A stretch of DNA of 64,000 nt, taken from positions 38,576,943 to 38,640,942 of the forward strand of contig NC_083571.1 in assembly GCF_027579695.1 (NCBI RefSeq), read 5' to 3'. This stretch comes from Neoarius graeffei. Lineage: Eukaryota; Chordata; Actinopteri; Siluriformes; Ariidae. This document shows positions 10,510-19,706 of the stretch, in pieces (the first letter of the stretch is position 1; every line of letters begins with the position of its first letter). The notes beneath the pieces were generated by a model that was given only the letters and a program-made list of their open reading frames with translations, was not told the DNA's origin and searched no databases. The position numbers and the translations under genes were made by a program.

Positions 10510-10897
10510 GGGGCGGCACGGTGGTGTAGTGGTTAGCGCTGTCGCCTCACAGCAAGAAGGTCCTGGGTTCGAGCCCCGGGGCCGGCGAGGGCCTTTCTGT
10601 GTGGAGTTTGCATGTTCTCCCCGTGTCTGCGTGGGTTTCCTCCGGGTGCTCCGGTTTCCCCCACAGTCCAAAGACATGCAGGTTAGGTTAACTGGTGACT
10701 CTAAATTGACCGTAGGTGTGAATGTGAGTGTGAATGGTTGTCTGTGTCTATGTGTCAGCCCTGTGATGACCTGGCGACTTGTCCAGGGTGTACCCCGCCT
10801 TTCGCCCGTAGTCAGCTGGGATAGGCTCCAGCTTGCCTGCGACCCTGTAGAAGGATAAAGCGGCTAGAGATGATGAGATGAGATGAGATGAGATGAG
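10510..10897 (+). mobile_element. tRNA-derived SINE, full-length reference copy (b)
   Basis: The head carries an internal RNA polymerase III promoter: A box TGGTGTAGTGG at 10522-10532 and B box GGTTCGAGCCC at about 10566-10576. A ~290-bp body follows, then a (GATGA)n tail at 10868-10897. The target duplication ACCTTCCCATC at 10499-10509 and 10898-10908 is perfect. It is the longest and cleanest of the nine copies in the window. Open frames in the body shared by all copies are by-products. Confidence 0.95.
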
Positions 10898-10908
10898 ACC
10901 TTCCCATC

Positions 10909-11434
10909 ATGCACCACAGGACAGAAGGGGTGGTGCTTATAGCACAAAGCTACAGGTGCTGATGATGATTGAGGTAGAAAAAGAAAGAGAGAAAGAGAAT
11001 GGCAGAGTAAGAATGAAAGAAAGAGAGAAGAAATAACTTGAAAAATGAAAGAGAAAAAAATAAGTAATCTTTCTCTCCACATCAGTATTCCACGCTCACT
11101 ACTGACAGAACGGAGAGATAAAATTCTTCTCGGCCCTCTGAGGCTGTCACTCTCTCTGCTGAAGGAGATGCATGCTAATGTCCAACAGGATCATCTCTCC
11201 ATTCCTTCATCTCTCTCTCTCTCTGAATGCTTTCTGTGTTTTTATTTCTTTTCTCCTTTTTATTCCTGCTGCTCTTTAATAATCTCTGCGTGTGGATGTT
11301 GTGTCATGTCCCTGACAGTGACCTCAAAGCAGCAGCGTACAGACACAGCGATGGACAAAAATATAATACCATCATCATAACTCACTTTAAACACTTATTT
11401 TTATTGACAAAAAAACTAGCCTCGTGTTCATTCA
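10909..11434. other. No gene recognised
   Basis: A/G-rich then T/C-rich low-complexity sequence (GAAAGA words to 11050, CTCTCT at 11211-11223). No terminal repeats or convincing frame. Confidence 0.5.
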
Positions 11435-11788
11435 GTAAAACATAGAGTGACCAGATGTCCCCGTTTTCTGGGGAAAGTCCCTGGTGGCCTGTCCCTGGCT
11501 GGAGATGTCCCCAGAAATGTCCCCGTTTTTAACCATGACCAACAGACCCGAAAAAAAAGACCAACCCCCCCCCCCCGACCGAAACATCTACCAGATTTCA
11601 GCAGATACCTCACTTATTGTTATGTGGATCACTTTAAGACTGTCTCAGGCCGATAGCAGAGATGTTCAAGAACACTGGTGAGAATTTAAGGGAGAGCGCA
11701 CCTGGTGTGTGACCCCTATCAAAAAAAAAAAAAGTTTTAGTATTGCAGATACCGAGATATGCCTGCCGTTTTTTATTTAATTAATAAT

Positions 11789-12142
11789 CTCATCTCATTA
11801 TCTCTAGCCGCTTTATCCTGTTCTACAGGGTCACAGGCAAGCTGGAGCCTATCCCAGCTGACTACGGGCAAAAGGCAGGGTACACCCTGGACAAGTCACC
11901 AGGTCATCATAGGGCTGACACATAGACACAGACAACCATTCACATCTACGGTCAATTTAGAGTCACCAGTTAACCTAACCTGCATGCCTTTGGACTGTGG
12001 GGGAAACCGGAGCACCCGGAGGAAACCCACACGGACAACATGCAAACTCCACACAGAAAGGCCCTCACCAGCCCCGGGGCTTGAACCCAGGACCTTCTTG
12101 CTGTGAGGCAACAGCGCTAACCACTACACCACCATGCCACCC
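11789..12142 (-). mobile_element. tRNA-derived SINE, full-length copy (c)
   Basis: Same family as 10510-10897, inverted. The target duplication TTAATTAATAAT (11777-11788 and 12143-12154) is perfect, so the copy is fairly young. Confidence 0.93.
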
Positions 12143-12466
12143 TTAATTAATAATGTTTTAACAAAATAAATAGTTCTGTGGGATTGAGCTGAAGAGTTTA
12201 TGGTATAAATTTATATTTAATAGTATGTCTGAGCTTAGTTTTTTTTTCCGCTCATGATGCGAATGCAGTAAAAAGCAAGCTGGGCGAGTCCTGCTGGATT
12301 TTAACAAGGCATGGGAACTTTGTGCAACGACATAACATACTGTATTCCCGGACTGCACTGTAGACTACATGTACCGTAAAGGGTGTGCACCATCCTTTTA
12401 TGTTTATGGTATCGTTAACATGCATGTTCACAAGCCAACATGAGATGCTGCAGCAGGCAAACTGCA

Positions 12467-12545
12467 TGTTAGGTTTTGCTGGGAATCAAACCCAGGTCGC
12501 TGGCATGGTAACCCAGCAAACCCCCACTAGGCCACCAGGGGAATG
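12467..12545 (-). other. tRNA-like segment at the 3' end of the solo LTR
   Basis: On the minus strand an A-box-like TGGCCTAGTGG is followed about 30 bases later by CTGGG-TTTGATT-CCCAG, a 5-bp stem with a 7-base loop of T-arm form that overlaps a B box. A GCTGG/CCAGC stem lies between. No standard acceptor stem pairs with the 3' strand, so this is not a functional tRNA gene. It may be a captured tRNA or SINE head. Confidence 0.5.
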
Positions 12546-12660
12546 ACTCAAATACAGAGGAGAGAGACAAAAGTAGAGTTCAAAACAATTTAATGCCAAA
12601 GCTCAGAAAATCAGAAAAGTCCAAAACAAAATCCACAAAAGTAAAATCCAAAACGAGAAA

Positions 12661-12801
12661 AGAAGAGGCAAAAATCCCAACGCTCAGAAGATACAAAATG
12701 GCAAATAAACAGTCCAAAAAAGTCCCAAGAAAGAAGAGGCAAAAATCCCAACGCTCAGAAGATACAAAATGGCAAAGAACAATCCAAAAAGTCCCAAGAA
12801 A
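12661..12801. repeat. 71-bp tandem duplication in the LTR
   Basis: The block beginning AGAAGAGGCAAAAATCCC at 12661 is repeated from 12732 with only small differences. An internal LTR duplication. Confidence 0.85.
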
Positions 12802-13059
12802 GCAAAATCCCCAAAAGCACACAGGCAAAGGTACACAGACCAGGGCCCTGTACTACGAACGGAGGTCAACCTACCCAGAAGTAACCCAGGGTTCCCCTGC
12901 TAAACCGGGGTTGACAAAACCTGGTTATCTTGTTTGGGGTTAAACGGTACTACGACGCCAGTTATGAAGTTGATTTGTTGAACCTGGTTTAACCTAATCA
13001 GGGTTAATGCGCGTTCACGTGAAAGGGGAGGTTATCAGCGCAAATCACCACTGTTCACA

Positions 13060-13562
13060 ATGGCACGGTCGCCGTACTTCACGGAGGAAGAATGCGCTGT
13101 CATAATGCAAAGCTACGAGGAGTTCAAAACAACATTAAGAGAAAAATCTAACACAGCGGCTGCCAATAAGGAGCGGCAAGCATGTTGGCAACGAATTGCC
13201 GATCGGGTAAATGCGTAAGTACATTCTCCCTTCTACATGTTCCAGAACAGAAGTATAGGATGAGAGAAAGCTTCATGATCAATCACAAGTCACAGAAAAT
13301 GGTCCTTCGACATGGCCCCAGTCATATATAGCTTGTTTAATGTCCGAAAAATCCTGAATAAAATTTGGTATGGTAAATTCATGGAATAGCCTACTTAAGC
13401 TGATATGTGCACAGAGTCACATGAATTAGGATGACTGACTGTTCAGTCCCTTTGACTAAGTTGGTTTATGTCCTGTGAACATTTCAGAGGCAACAGCAGT
13501 GCCAAACGCACCTGGCAACAGGTGAAAATGAAATATAAAAACATCATTCATAATGGTGTGTG
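13060..13562 (+). CDS. Myb/SANT-like DNA-binding protein, N-terminal exons (13060-13214, 13488-~13562)
   Basis: Exon 1 starts MARSPYFTEEECAVIMQSYEEF and runs through ACWQRIADRVNA to a GTAAGT donor at 13215. Exon 2 follows a TTTCAG acceptor ending at 13487 and reads GNSSAKRTWQQVKMKYKNII. The phase is kept across the splice (GC plus A). This is the trihelix/Myb-SANT fold of the second protein of PIF/Harbinger elements, which helps import the nuclease and binds the element ends. The spaced Trp residues (CWQRI, TWQQV) are visible. The reading then runs into a short GT microsatellite at 13557 and no further exon is found, so the C-terminal part is lost. The start is chosen because MxRSPYFTEEE is the usual beginning of this family. 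Confidence 0.75.
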
Positions 13563-14370
13563 TGTGTGCGTGCGTGCAAGCAAGCATTCATTTGCCTTTT
13601 ATTTATTCAAGTTTTATCTGTTTGCCTAATAGTTCAAATTGTTTTGTATATAGTTTATAATGTTGTTGTGTGATATTAATGATAATATTGTGGGAAAACT
13701 ACTTTGCACGGACGTTCATTTAATTTATTCTATCGTCATTTTGTTTGTTCTATTTATGTGTATTTTATTTATTTATCTGTTTGTCTAGTTGTATCTATTT
13801 TTCTAATAATATATTTTTTGCATTAATAGTTTGTTTTTTCCTATTAAAATAATCTTGTGTTCTTGTTATAACTTTATCTATTTATCTGACTGTTTAGTTG
13901 TATCTATTTTTGTTACAATTTCAATATTTTTAATATAGAAAGTTTGTTTTTTTTCTATTAAAATGTTCTTGTGTGATAACTAGTTCTTGTGTTATATTTA
14001 TTGTAGTTGTATCTATTTTGTATCTCAGACTTAAAAATTTTTGTAAAACAAGTGTTTTTCGATAAAATATTCTTGCGTTCTTGATAACTATGTTCTTGAG
14101 TGTTTTTTTTTTTTTTTAACAGAAAAGCCGTTCTGCATGGACATTCATTGAAGCCCTCATTGTTTTTTAATGGTTATTTATGAGCGTTTAGGGGTTAATA
14201 CAATAATGTAAGTCTAGGTTGCTTTATATAAAAGGTATGTCCAGAAATATTGATGTCACTGTCTAAGCAGAGGGATCTGGCTTCTTTAGACGCTGTCTTC
14301 TTAAAACTGAATAAATATTTAAAAAGAGCCAAATGAGCCAGTCTTTTGAACGGCTCTTTTCAAAGAACAG
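13563..14370. other. AT-rich interior of the PIF-like element
   Basis: T-rich sequence with repeated words such as TTGTATCTATTTT and TTCTATTAAAAT. No coding signal seen. Confidence 0.6.
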
Positions 14371-15485
14371 ATCACAAAGATGCGGATCCGATCAAAGAGC
14401 CATAAATCCCATCTCTAATCTGCGCTCCGATATCGCACGGGTCATCCAGGTACGCTGGCATTGTCTCTAGAGGAAATGTCGGTGGAGAGGTGGTGTTTAA
14501 AAAGGGTGTGGTTAATCGGAAACCTCGGGTTAACCAAGAACATAACCTGAGACGAGCAGGTTTGAAATGCAGCGTAAGTTGCCATGGCAGCATACCTCGG
14601 TTTGAACATAGCCAACTTTCGTAGTATGGGTTAATCGGGAAGTTACGCTGCACGTGATCAAGTTACTCTCGAAGTTACCCTGGTAAGCCAGAAAACCCGC
14701 TTCGTAGTACAGGGCCCAGGGGAGACTAGCCAGAAACAGAACAAAGACTCAGTAACTAGAGACCAAACTGAGGAAGTATATATACCCAGGGTAATTAAGA
14801 AACTAGGCGGGGCAGAAAATAACGAACAGGTGGGGCAAAAGGCACATGAAAACAAAGGAGCACATGGCTGTCAAAACAAACACAGAACACAGAGACAATA
14901 GCGGCCTCTAGCTGTCAAAACAAACATAACAAAAAACAAAGGTAACATAGCGGCCTCTAGAGGCCCAGATAGTCCCAAGTCCTAACACTGCGCGCACATA
15001 CGTGTCGGCTGTCCGGCTACTGCTCGTGTTCATTAATAGGGTATCCCTGTACTCACTATACGCTGTGTATGTACATGGGACATGTGCTGTTTTGGGCGTG
15101 AACCTCACTTTGATTTTTACGACAGCGGCTGGATAGGTCTGTGAGAGATGTTGATTTTTGCAATGGCTCTGAAGAAAATCTGCTTGAAATCCACTGAGTC
15201 TTGGGAACTAAGACTTATTATAGGACTTGTTCAGATGCAACTCACACAATCATTGTATAGTTATCTCAGTCTATTAGACTCAGGAGCTCAGATTGCAGTT
15301 ACTGGCTTTGTATTATAGACATGCAACTCTTGCAGTCTTTGTTTATAGTTATCTCGGTATTTAGCTCTCTCTTAAGTGGCCACTTACATTACCTGGGTAT
15401 ATTCACTGTCTTATATGTACATTGAATGTTCTGAGCAGGAGCTCAGATTGCAGTTGCTAAAATGGTAATATTTGATTGATATAAG

Positions 15486-15715
15486 CCCAGATAGCAGAGG
15501 GACGTTGAAACGGCACCGATTCTTGGTCAGAATGGTCGGTTTCCGTCGTAAGTCAGAAAATCAACGCTGAAATGGCGCCGTGAAACGTCGATTTCTCCGC
15601 CGTCGGAGAAGGTCGATTTATCACTGTTGAATCACCGTGGGTAAAGGTTGATCTGTCGACCGTCAGAGAAGGTCGAATATACGATGTTGAACCATCGTCA
15701 CTTTTGCCGGCCAGT
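15486..15715. repeat. Left terminal and sub-terminal repeats of the EnSpm-like element
   Basis: TIR CCCAGATAGCAGAGGGACG, then repeated motifs: AAGGTCGA (three times), CCGTCGGAGAAGG/CCGTCAGAGAAGG, and ACGATGTTGAACC. These are probably transposase binding sites. Confidence 0.75.
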
Positions 15716-16299
15716 TTTCAACATTGGTAGGATGAGCTGTTCAGAATATAAATTGCCACTGTTTGTCTTATCCTGCTTACACATAGATACGAGTAAATGA
15801 TATAAGTATAAGTGATAATGATAAGTAAATGATAAAAAAAAGAACAAAAACCAGTTTACTTTCTTAACTCAGCAATGGATTTGACTTTGAAAGTTTTTTT
15901 GCAAATAACTTAACATTTCCAAGATGATCATAAATTAATTATAATTTATAATTATAATTTATAATTATAATTATTTAATTCATAATGTCCCATAATGCAG
16001 TGCGATTACCACTGCTGTTTACTGGATGACGTCATTTTCGTTATATACCTGGGTGCACGTGAAACTCCCACACCACTCGGTTGGATCGCGACTCTCTTGT
16101 GGATCGGCCTGCTGTTACGCTTGGACCATTGAAACAACATTGAGAAAAACACTGGACCACGCTACATTTTCATTCATCCCTGGACATCTGGTACGTACCA
16201 TTATTCAGTCACTATTAATAAAGGGAATTTCGAATACAATTTCAAGCAGTTTAAGAAGTTATGATGAACTTCAGTCATATCACGCGTTGGAGAAATTTC

Positions 16300-17367
16300 C
16301 CTCAACTAGTATCCATTTGAAACAACAACAATGCAGATGCATTATTCAATCGAAAAACGAGTCGAAGTACTTGTCTTGTTGGAGTGAAAACTTAGCGTTG
16401 GAGTGAAAACTTAGCGTTTAAATCGAGATCTATACCCGGCTTGAGGGGGTTGGGCTTTGTAACGCTATATGGGTCGCAGCCATTAGAACATGACTCCAGA
16501 CATTGTTAAAACATTGTTGGTATTAAAACAGAACTTTCTATAAAACAATTGTTTGAACTGTGTGTGTGTGTGTGTGTGCGCGTGTGTGCGTGTGTGTGTC
16601 CATTTGAAACAATAAACATGCAGATGCATTATTCAATCGAAAAACGAGTCGAAGTAGTTGTCTTGTTGGAGTGAAAACTTAGCGTTGGTGTGAAAACTTA
16701 GCGTTTAAATCGAGCATGTAGGCCTAGGTCGCATGTCGTTTTGAGCTGACCTGTTCTTTTGTGTAGCCATGGGTCGCGCCTTGCGGCCATGAACTTTAAA
16801 GATTATGCAGCTACCAACGCTTCTGTAGTGACCACTTTGTTTGAGGTACCACGAACGAAATTGCTTATATTCCCTCAACTAATACAATAAACATGCAGAT
16901 GCATTGTTTAGTCAAAAACTAGTCAAAGTAGTGGTCTTGATGGAGTGAAAACAAAGCATTTCAATCGAGTATATAGGCCGTGGTTATAACTGGTAGCTAT
17001 ACCCGGCTTGAGGGGGCTGGGCTTTGTAATGCTGTAGGCCTATACTGCCCTACAAAGCCAAAAGACCTTAACTCATCAGACTCATTAAAGGCTTCTGCCT
17101 TGGTTTTCCCTTTGCTTTTGGAAGTTACGGTAAAAACGACGTCTTATTGTTACCAGAAAAAAACAGAAATGACTCGAAATAATTCATCACATGATACAAC
17201 TGATGTCCTCTGTTCCAAAAATGGCAATAACTCATGTTGACCTTAAGTGATATTAAGGTCTTTTGGCTTTGTAGGGCAGTATGGGTCGCAGCCATTAGAA
17301 CATGACTCCAGACATTGTTAAAACATTGTTGGTATTAAAACAGAACTTTCTATAAAACAATTGTTTG

Positions 17368-17400
<33 letters not shown>
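16300..17400. repeat. Direct repeats in the 5' part of the EnSpm-like element
   Basis: A block of about 110 bp starting TATGGGTCGCAGCCATTAG occurs at 16468 and again at 17279, each ending in a TG microsatellite (16561-16600, 17372-17402). A second block containing CAGATGCATT and GAGTGAAAACTTAGCG occurs near 16330, 16620 and 16900. This may be the promoter or 5' UTR of the transposase gene, amplified. Confidence 0.8.
17045..17279. mobile_element. Mariner/Tc1-type MITE (235 bp)
   Basis: A perfect 27-bp inverted repeat starting CTGCCCTACAAAGCC is flanked by TA at 17043-17044 and 17280-17281. The uninterrupted sister copy at about 16466 (GCTATATGGGTCGC) gives the likely empty site. It has no coding capacity. 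The perfect inverted repeats suggest it is young. Confidence 0.85.
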
Positions 17401-17403
<3 letters not shown>

Positions 17404-17428
17404 GGTTATTTCAAATGTAATGACGTAA

Positions 17429-19528
17429 ATGTTGTTGTCTTTGTTCCCCCCATGTTTACCTCAATGGAACCTGAAGACCACTACCCCGTCATTCCCTCAA
17501 AAGGTACTGCAGACATTTATTTCTTTAGGGGAGAGAACATGGCTTCTTATTGGTCAAAAAAGAAGACGTGTTGTGACAGCTACTGAAATGTCAGAAAGGC
17601 AGATTCTGTCCGATTTTGAGTCAGCTCTGGGTAATCCTGCTGCTCAAGTCTCTCCTTCAATTGCATCACCCAGGCCTGCATCATCAATGGGTTTAGATGA
17701 GGATGGTGGGGATTCTGTTGAGTTGGGAGGGTGCAGTGATGCAGAGTCTGACAGCAGTAGCATGTCTTCAGAGGGTGACAGTGACAGTCATATTGATGGT
17801 GACTCTTTTGAAGAGTCAGGGCTTCACCAAAAATTAAAACACTGGGCTGCATCATTCTCTGTGCCTTTGATTGCCATTACTGCTCTGTTGACCATTTTGA
17901 GAACAAGCCACCCTGAACTGCCCAAGGATGCTAGGACCTTATTGGGCACTAAGCCTGCAGTACCATTACAGACCGTAGGTAATGGGGAATACTTCCATTT
18001 TGGCTTGGCAAAGGGAATTTTGTCCAAATTAAGCACCATCCATTTACCAGATGTTATTCAAACAATAAGAGTTCAATTTAACATCGATGGTCTCCCTATT
18101 TTCAAAAGCACCAGGCTTCAGTTTTGGCCTATTTTGGCACTGATTGATTGCGATTACACCAGAACACCGTTTTTAGTTGGCATCTTTTGTGGCCCTGGAA
18201 AACCCTCCAATGTGTTTGATTATCTGACGCAATTTGTTAAAGACCTCTCTGATCTGCTTTGCAATGGGGTAACATTTGGAGGTAGAAAGCTGAGGGTGGC
18301 CATTTCATCCTTCATTTGTGATGCTCCTGCTCGAGCATTTGTAAAACAAATTAAATGCCATAATGGGTACTCCGGATGCGATAAATGCCATCAGACTGGT
18401 ATTTGGCAGAAAAAAATGACGTATCCTGAGACTGATGTTAGGCTAAGGTCAGACGAGGAGTTTGAAAATATGGTAGATGAGGACCACCACATCAACAGAA
18501 GTCCTCTGAGGGGTCTGGTGAAAATGGTGTCTGCCTTCCCAATAGATTATATGCATTTATGTTGCCTTGGCGTTATGAAAAAGTTGATACATTTTTGGAT
18601 GAGGGGGAAAAACTCTACAAGGCAGCCTACAAGAGCCATTAAAGCCATCTCCGAAAAGTTAATACAGCTTCATCCCTATACTCCAGCTGAATTTGCACGG
18701 AAACCCCGTGAACTCGCCGAAACTGATAGGTGGAAAGCAGCAGAGCTGCGCCAATTTATGATTTACAGTGGGCCATTAGTTCTGAGGGACATTCTTCCAC
18801 AAGATCTCTATGAAAACTTCATGTTGTTTTCTGTGGCCATGTTTTTGCTACTCTCACCAAACATTTCTGAAAGTATGGTTTGTTTTTCTGAAAAATTGTT
18901 AATGGCTTTTGTAAAGCATTTTGGAGAGGTGTATGGTAAAGACGAGATTGTGTTTAGCGTACATCAAACAAAACATCTGACACATGAGCACCGCCAGTAT
19001 GGTTCCCTAGACAACATCTCATCCTTTCCTTACGAGAATTATTTGGGTAAACTAAAAAAAATGCTACGCAAGCCATCTCAACCTTTACAACAGGTTGTCA
19101 AACGCCTTTCAGAGGAGCCAGTTTGTTTATTTCCACCACCACCTACACAACCACAGTTGTTACACCCACACCAGGAGGGCCCATTACCCCAACACTTAAG
19201 TTCTGGCCAGCAATTTAAAAAAGTGCATTTCAATGATTTCTGTTTTTCTTCAAAGCAGGGCGATGATTGCCTAGTGATTAAAAATGAAATCGTAATGGTG
19301 AAAAACATAATTAAACATGGTGACTCTGTCTTTGTGGTTTACATGAAATTCAAGAGGAGGGAGTCATATTTCCACTATCCTTGCCCCTCCACAAGCATTG
19401 GCTGCTACAGAGTATTTGGCATAGACAGCTGCCTTAACGTTGACCGGCTTGAGGTTGTCCAGGGCAAATGTGTGTTGTTCCCAGATGGAGAGACCTTTGT
19501 GGCAATCCCTCTTCGTCACCATTCGTAA
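17429..19528 (+). CDS. EnSpm/CACTA-like transposase, intact 699-codon frame
   Basis: This would catalyse cut-and-paste movement of the surrounding element. Numbering is from the Met at 17429. The first ~53 residues are of doubtful origin, and Met54 (MSERQILSDFES, 17588) may be the true start or may follow an upstream exon. Residues 90-130 are acidic and serine-rich. The core has FNIDGLPIFKS (217-227), CDAPARAF (297-304), a zinc-like KCHNGYSGCDKCH (309-321), FPIDYMHLCCLGV (370-382), SGPLVLRDIL (447-456) and SFPYENYLGKLKKMLRKP (532-549). The Asp in NIDG and CDAP are candidate catalytic residues. These blocks match the transposase family of animal EnSpm-like elements as I remember it. No stop or frameshift breaks the frame, which is rare in this window. 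The next gene follows 178 bp downstream on the same strand. Confidence 0.8.
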   Translation: MLLSLFPPCLPQWNLKTTTPSFPQKVLQTFISLGERTWLLIGQKRRRVVTATEMSERQILSDFESALGNPAAQVSPSIASPRPASSMGLDEDGGDSVELGGCSDAESDSSSMSSEGDSDSHIDGDSFEESGLHQKLKHWAASFSVPLIAITALLTILRTSHPELPKDARTLLGTKPAVPLQTVGNGEYFHFGLAKGILSKLSTIHLPDVIQTIRVQFNIDGLPIFKSTRLQFWPILALIDCDYTRTPFLVGIFCGPGKPSNVFDYLTQFVKDLSDLLCNGVTFGGRKLRVAISSFICDAPARAFVKQIKCHNGYSGCDKCHQTGIWQKKMTYPETDVRLRSDEEFENMVDEDHHINRSPLRGLVKMVSAFPIDYMHLCCLGVMKKLIHFWMRGKNSTRQPTRAIKAISEKLIQLHPYTPAEFARKPRELAETDRWKAAELRQFMIYSGPLVLRDILPQDLYENFMLFSVAMFLLLSPNISESMVCFSEKLLMAFVKHFGEVYGKDEIVFSVHQTKHLTHEHRQYGSLDNISSFPYENYLGKLKKMLRKPSQPLQQVVKRLSEEPVCLFPPPPTQPQLLHPHQEGPLPQHLSSGQQFKKVHFNDFCFSSKQGDDCLVIKNEIVMVKNIIKHGDSVFVVYMKFKRRESYFHYPCPSTSIGCYRVFGIDSCLNVDRLEVVQGKCVLFPDGETFVAIPLRHHS

Positions 19529-19556
19529 ACCTATATGGGAAGAAAAAAAAACACAA

Positions 19557-19558
<2 letters not shown>

Positions 19559-19589
<31 letters not shown>
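19559..19589. repeat. (AC)n microsatellite between the two EnSpm-like genes
   Basis: About 14 AC units just after the transposase stop codon. Confidence 0.9.
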
Positions 19590-19590
<1 letters not shown>

Positions 19591-19706
19591 GAAACACATC
19601 TTTACTTATGCATTAGAAGGAATCTGGACAGTTGGAGTACTCCAGCTGGATGGCAGGCACTAACTATCCTTTCCATGGAGTACTTTTTTTATTTTTTTTA
19701 TTATAG

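Larger units (their letters stand above)
12844..14716 (+). mobile_element. PIF/Harbinger-like element with a Myb/SANT exon pair
   Basis: The inverted ends GGCCCTGTACTACGAA are long and well matched, and the sub-terminal sequence is also inverted (ACCCAGGGT against ACCCTGGTA). A 3-bp duplication CAG flanks it (12841-12843 and 14717-14719). Harbinger elements make 3-bp duplications and encode a Myb/SANT partner protein, which is found here. No DDE nuclease is seen, so the copy is non-autonomous. It is inside the solo LTR. Confidence 0.8.
12467..14987 (-). mobile_element. Solo LTR of an LTR retrotransposon, split by a PIF-like element
   Basis: After removal of 12844-14716 about 645 bp remain. 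The ends are perfect inverted repeats TGTTAGG and CCTAACA. On the minus strand the LTR has a TATA-like GGTATATATAC (about 14777) and an ATTAAA polyadenylation-like signal (about 12595). Flanks CTGCA and CTGCG fit a 5-bp target duplication with one change at a CpG. No gag/pol or second LTR is present, so it is probably a solo LTR. The tRNA-like segment near its 3' end is unusual. Confidence 0.65.

Noticed and set aside
10522-10580. A functional tRNA gene
   Set aside because: A and B boxes are present, but there is no cloverleaf acceptor stem and the sequence continues into the SINE body in many copies.
10454-10858. 134-codon frame repeated at several places in the window
   Set aside because: It lies in the SINE body and recurs in every copy on both strands. 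SINEs are non-coding.
17580-18039. Minus-strand frames opposite the transposase
   Set aside because: Shadows of the strong plus-strand frame, with no recognisable motif.
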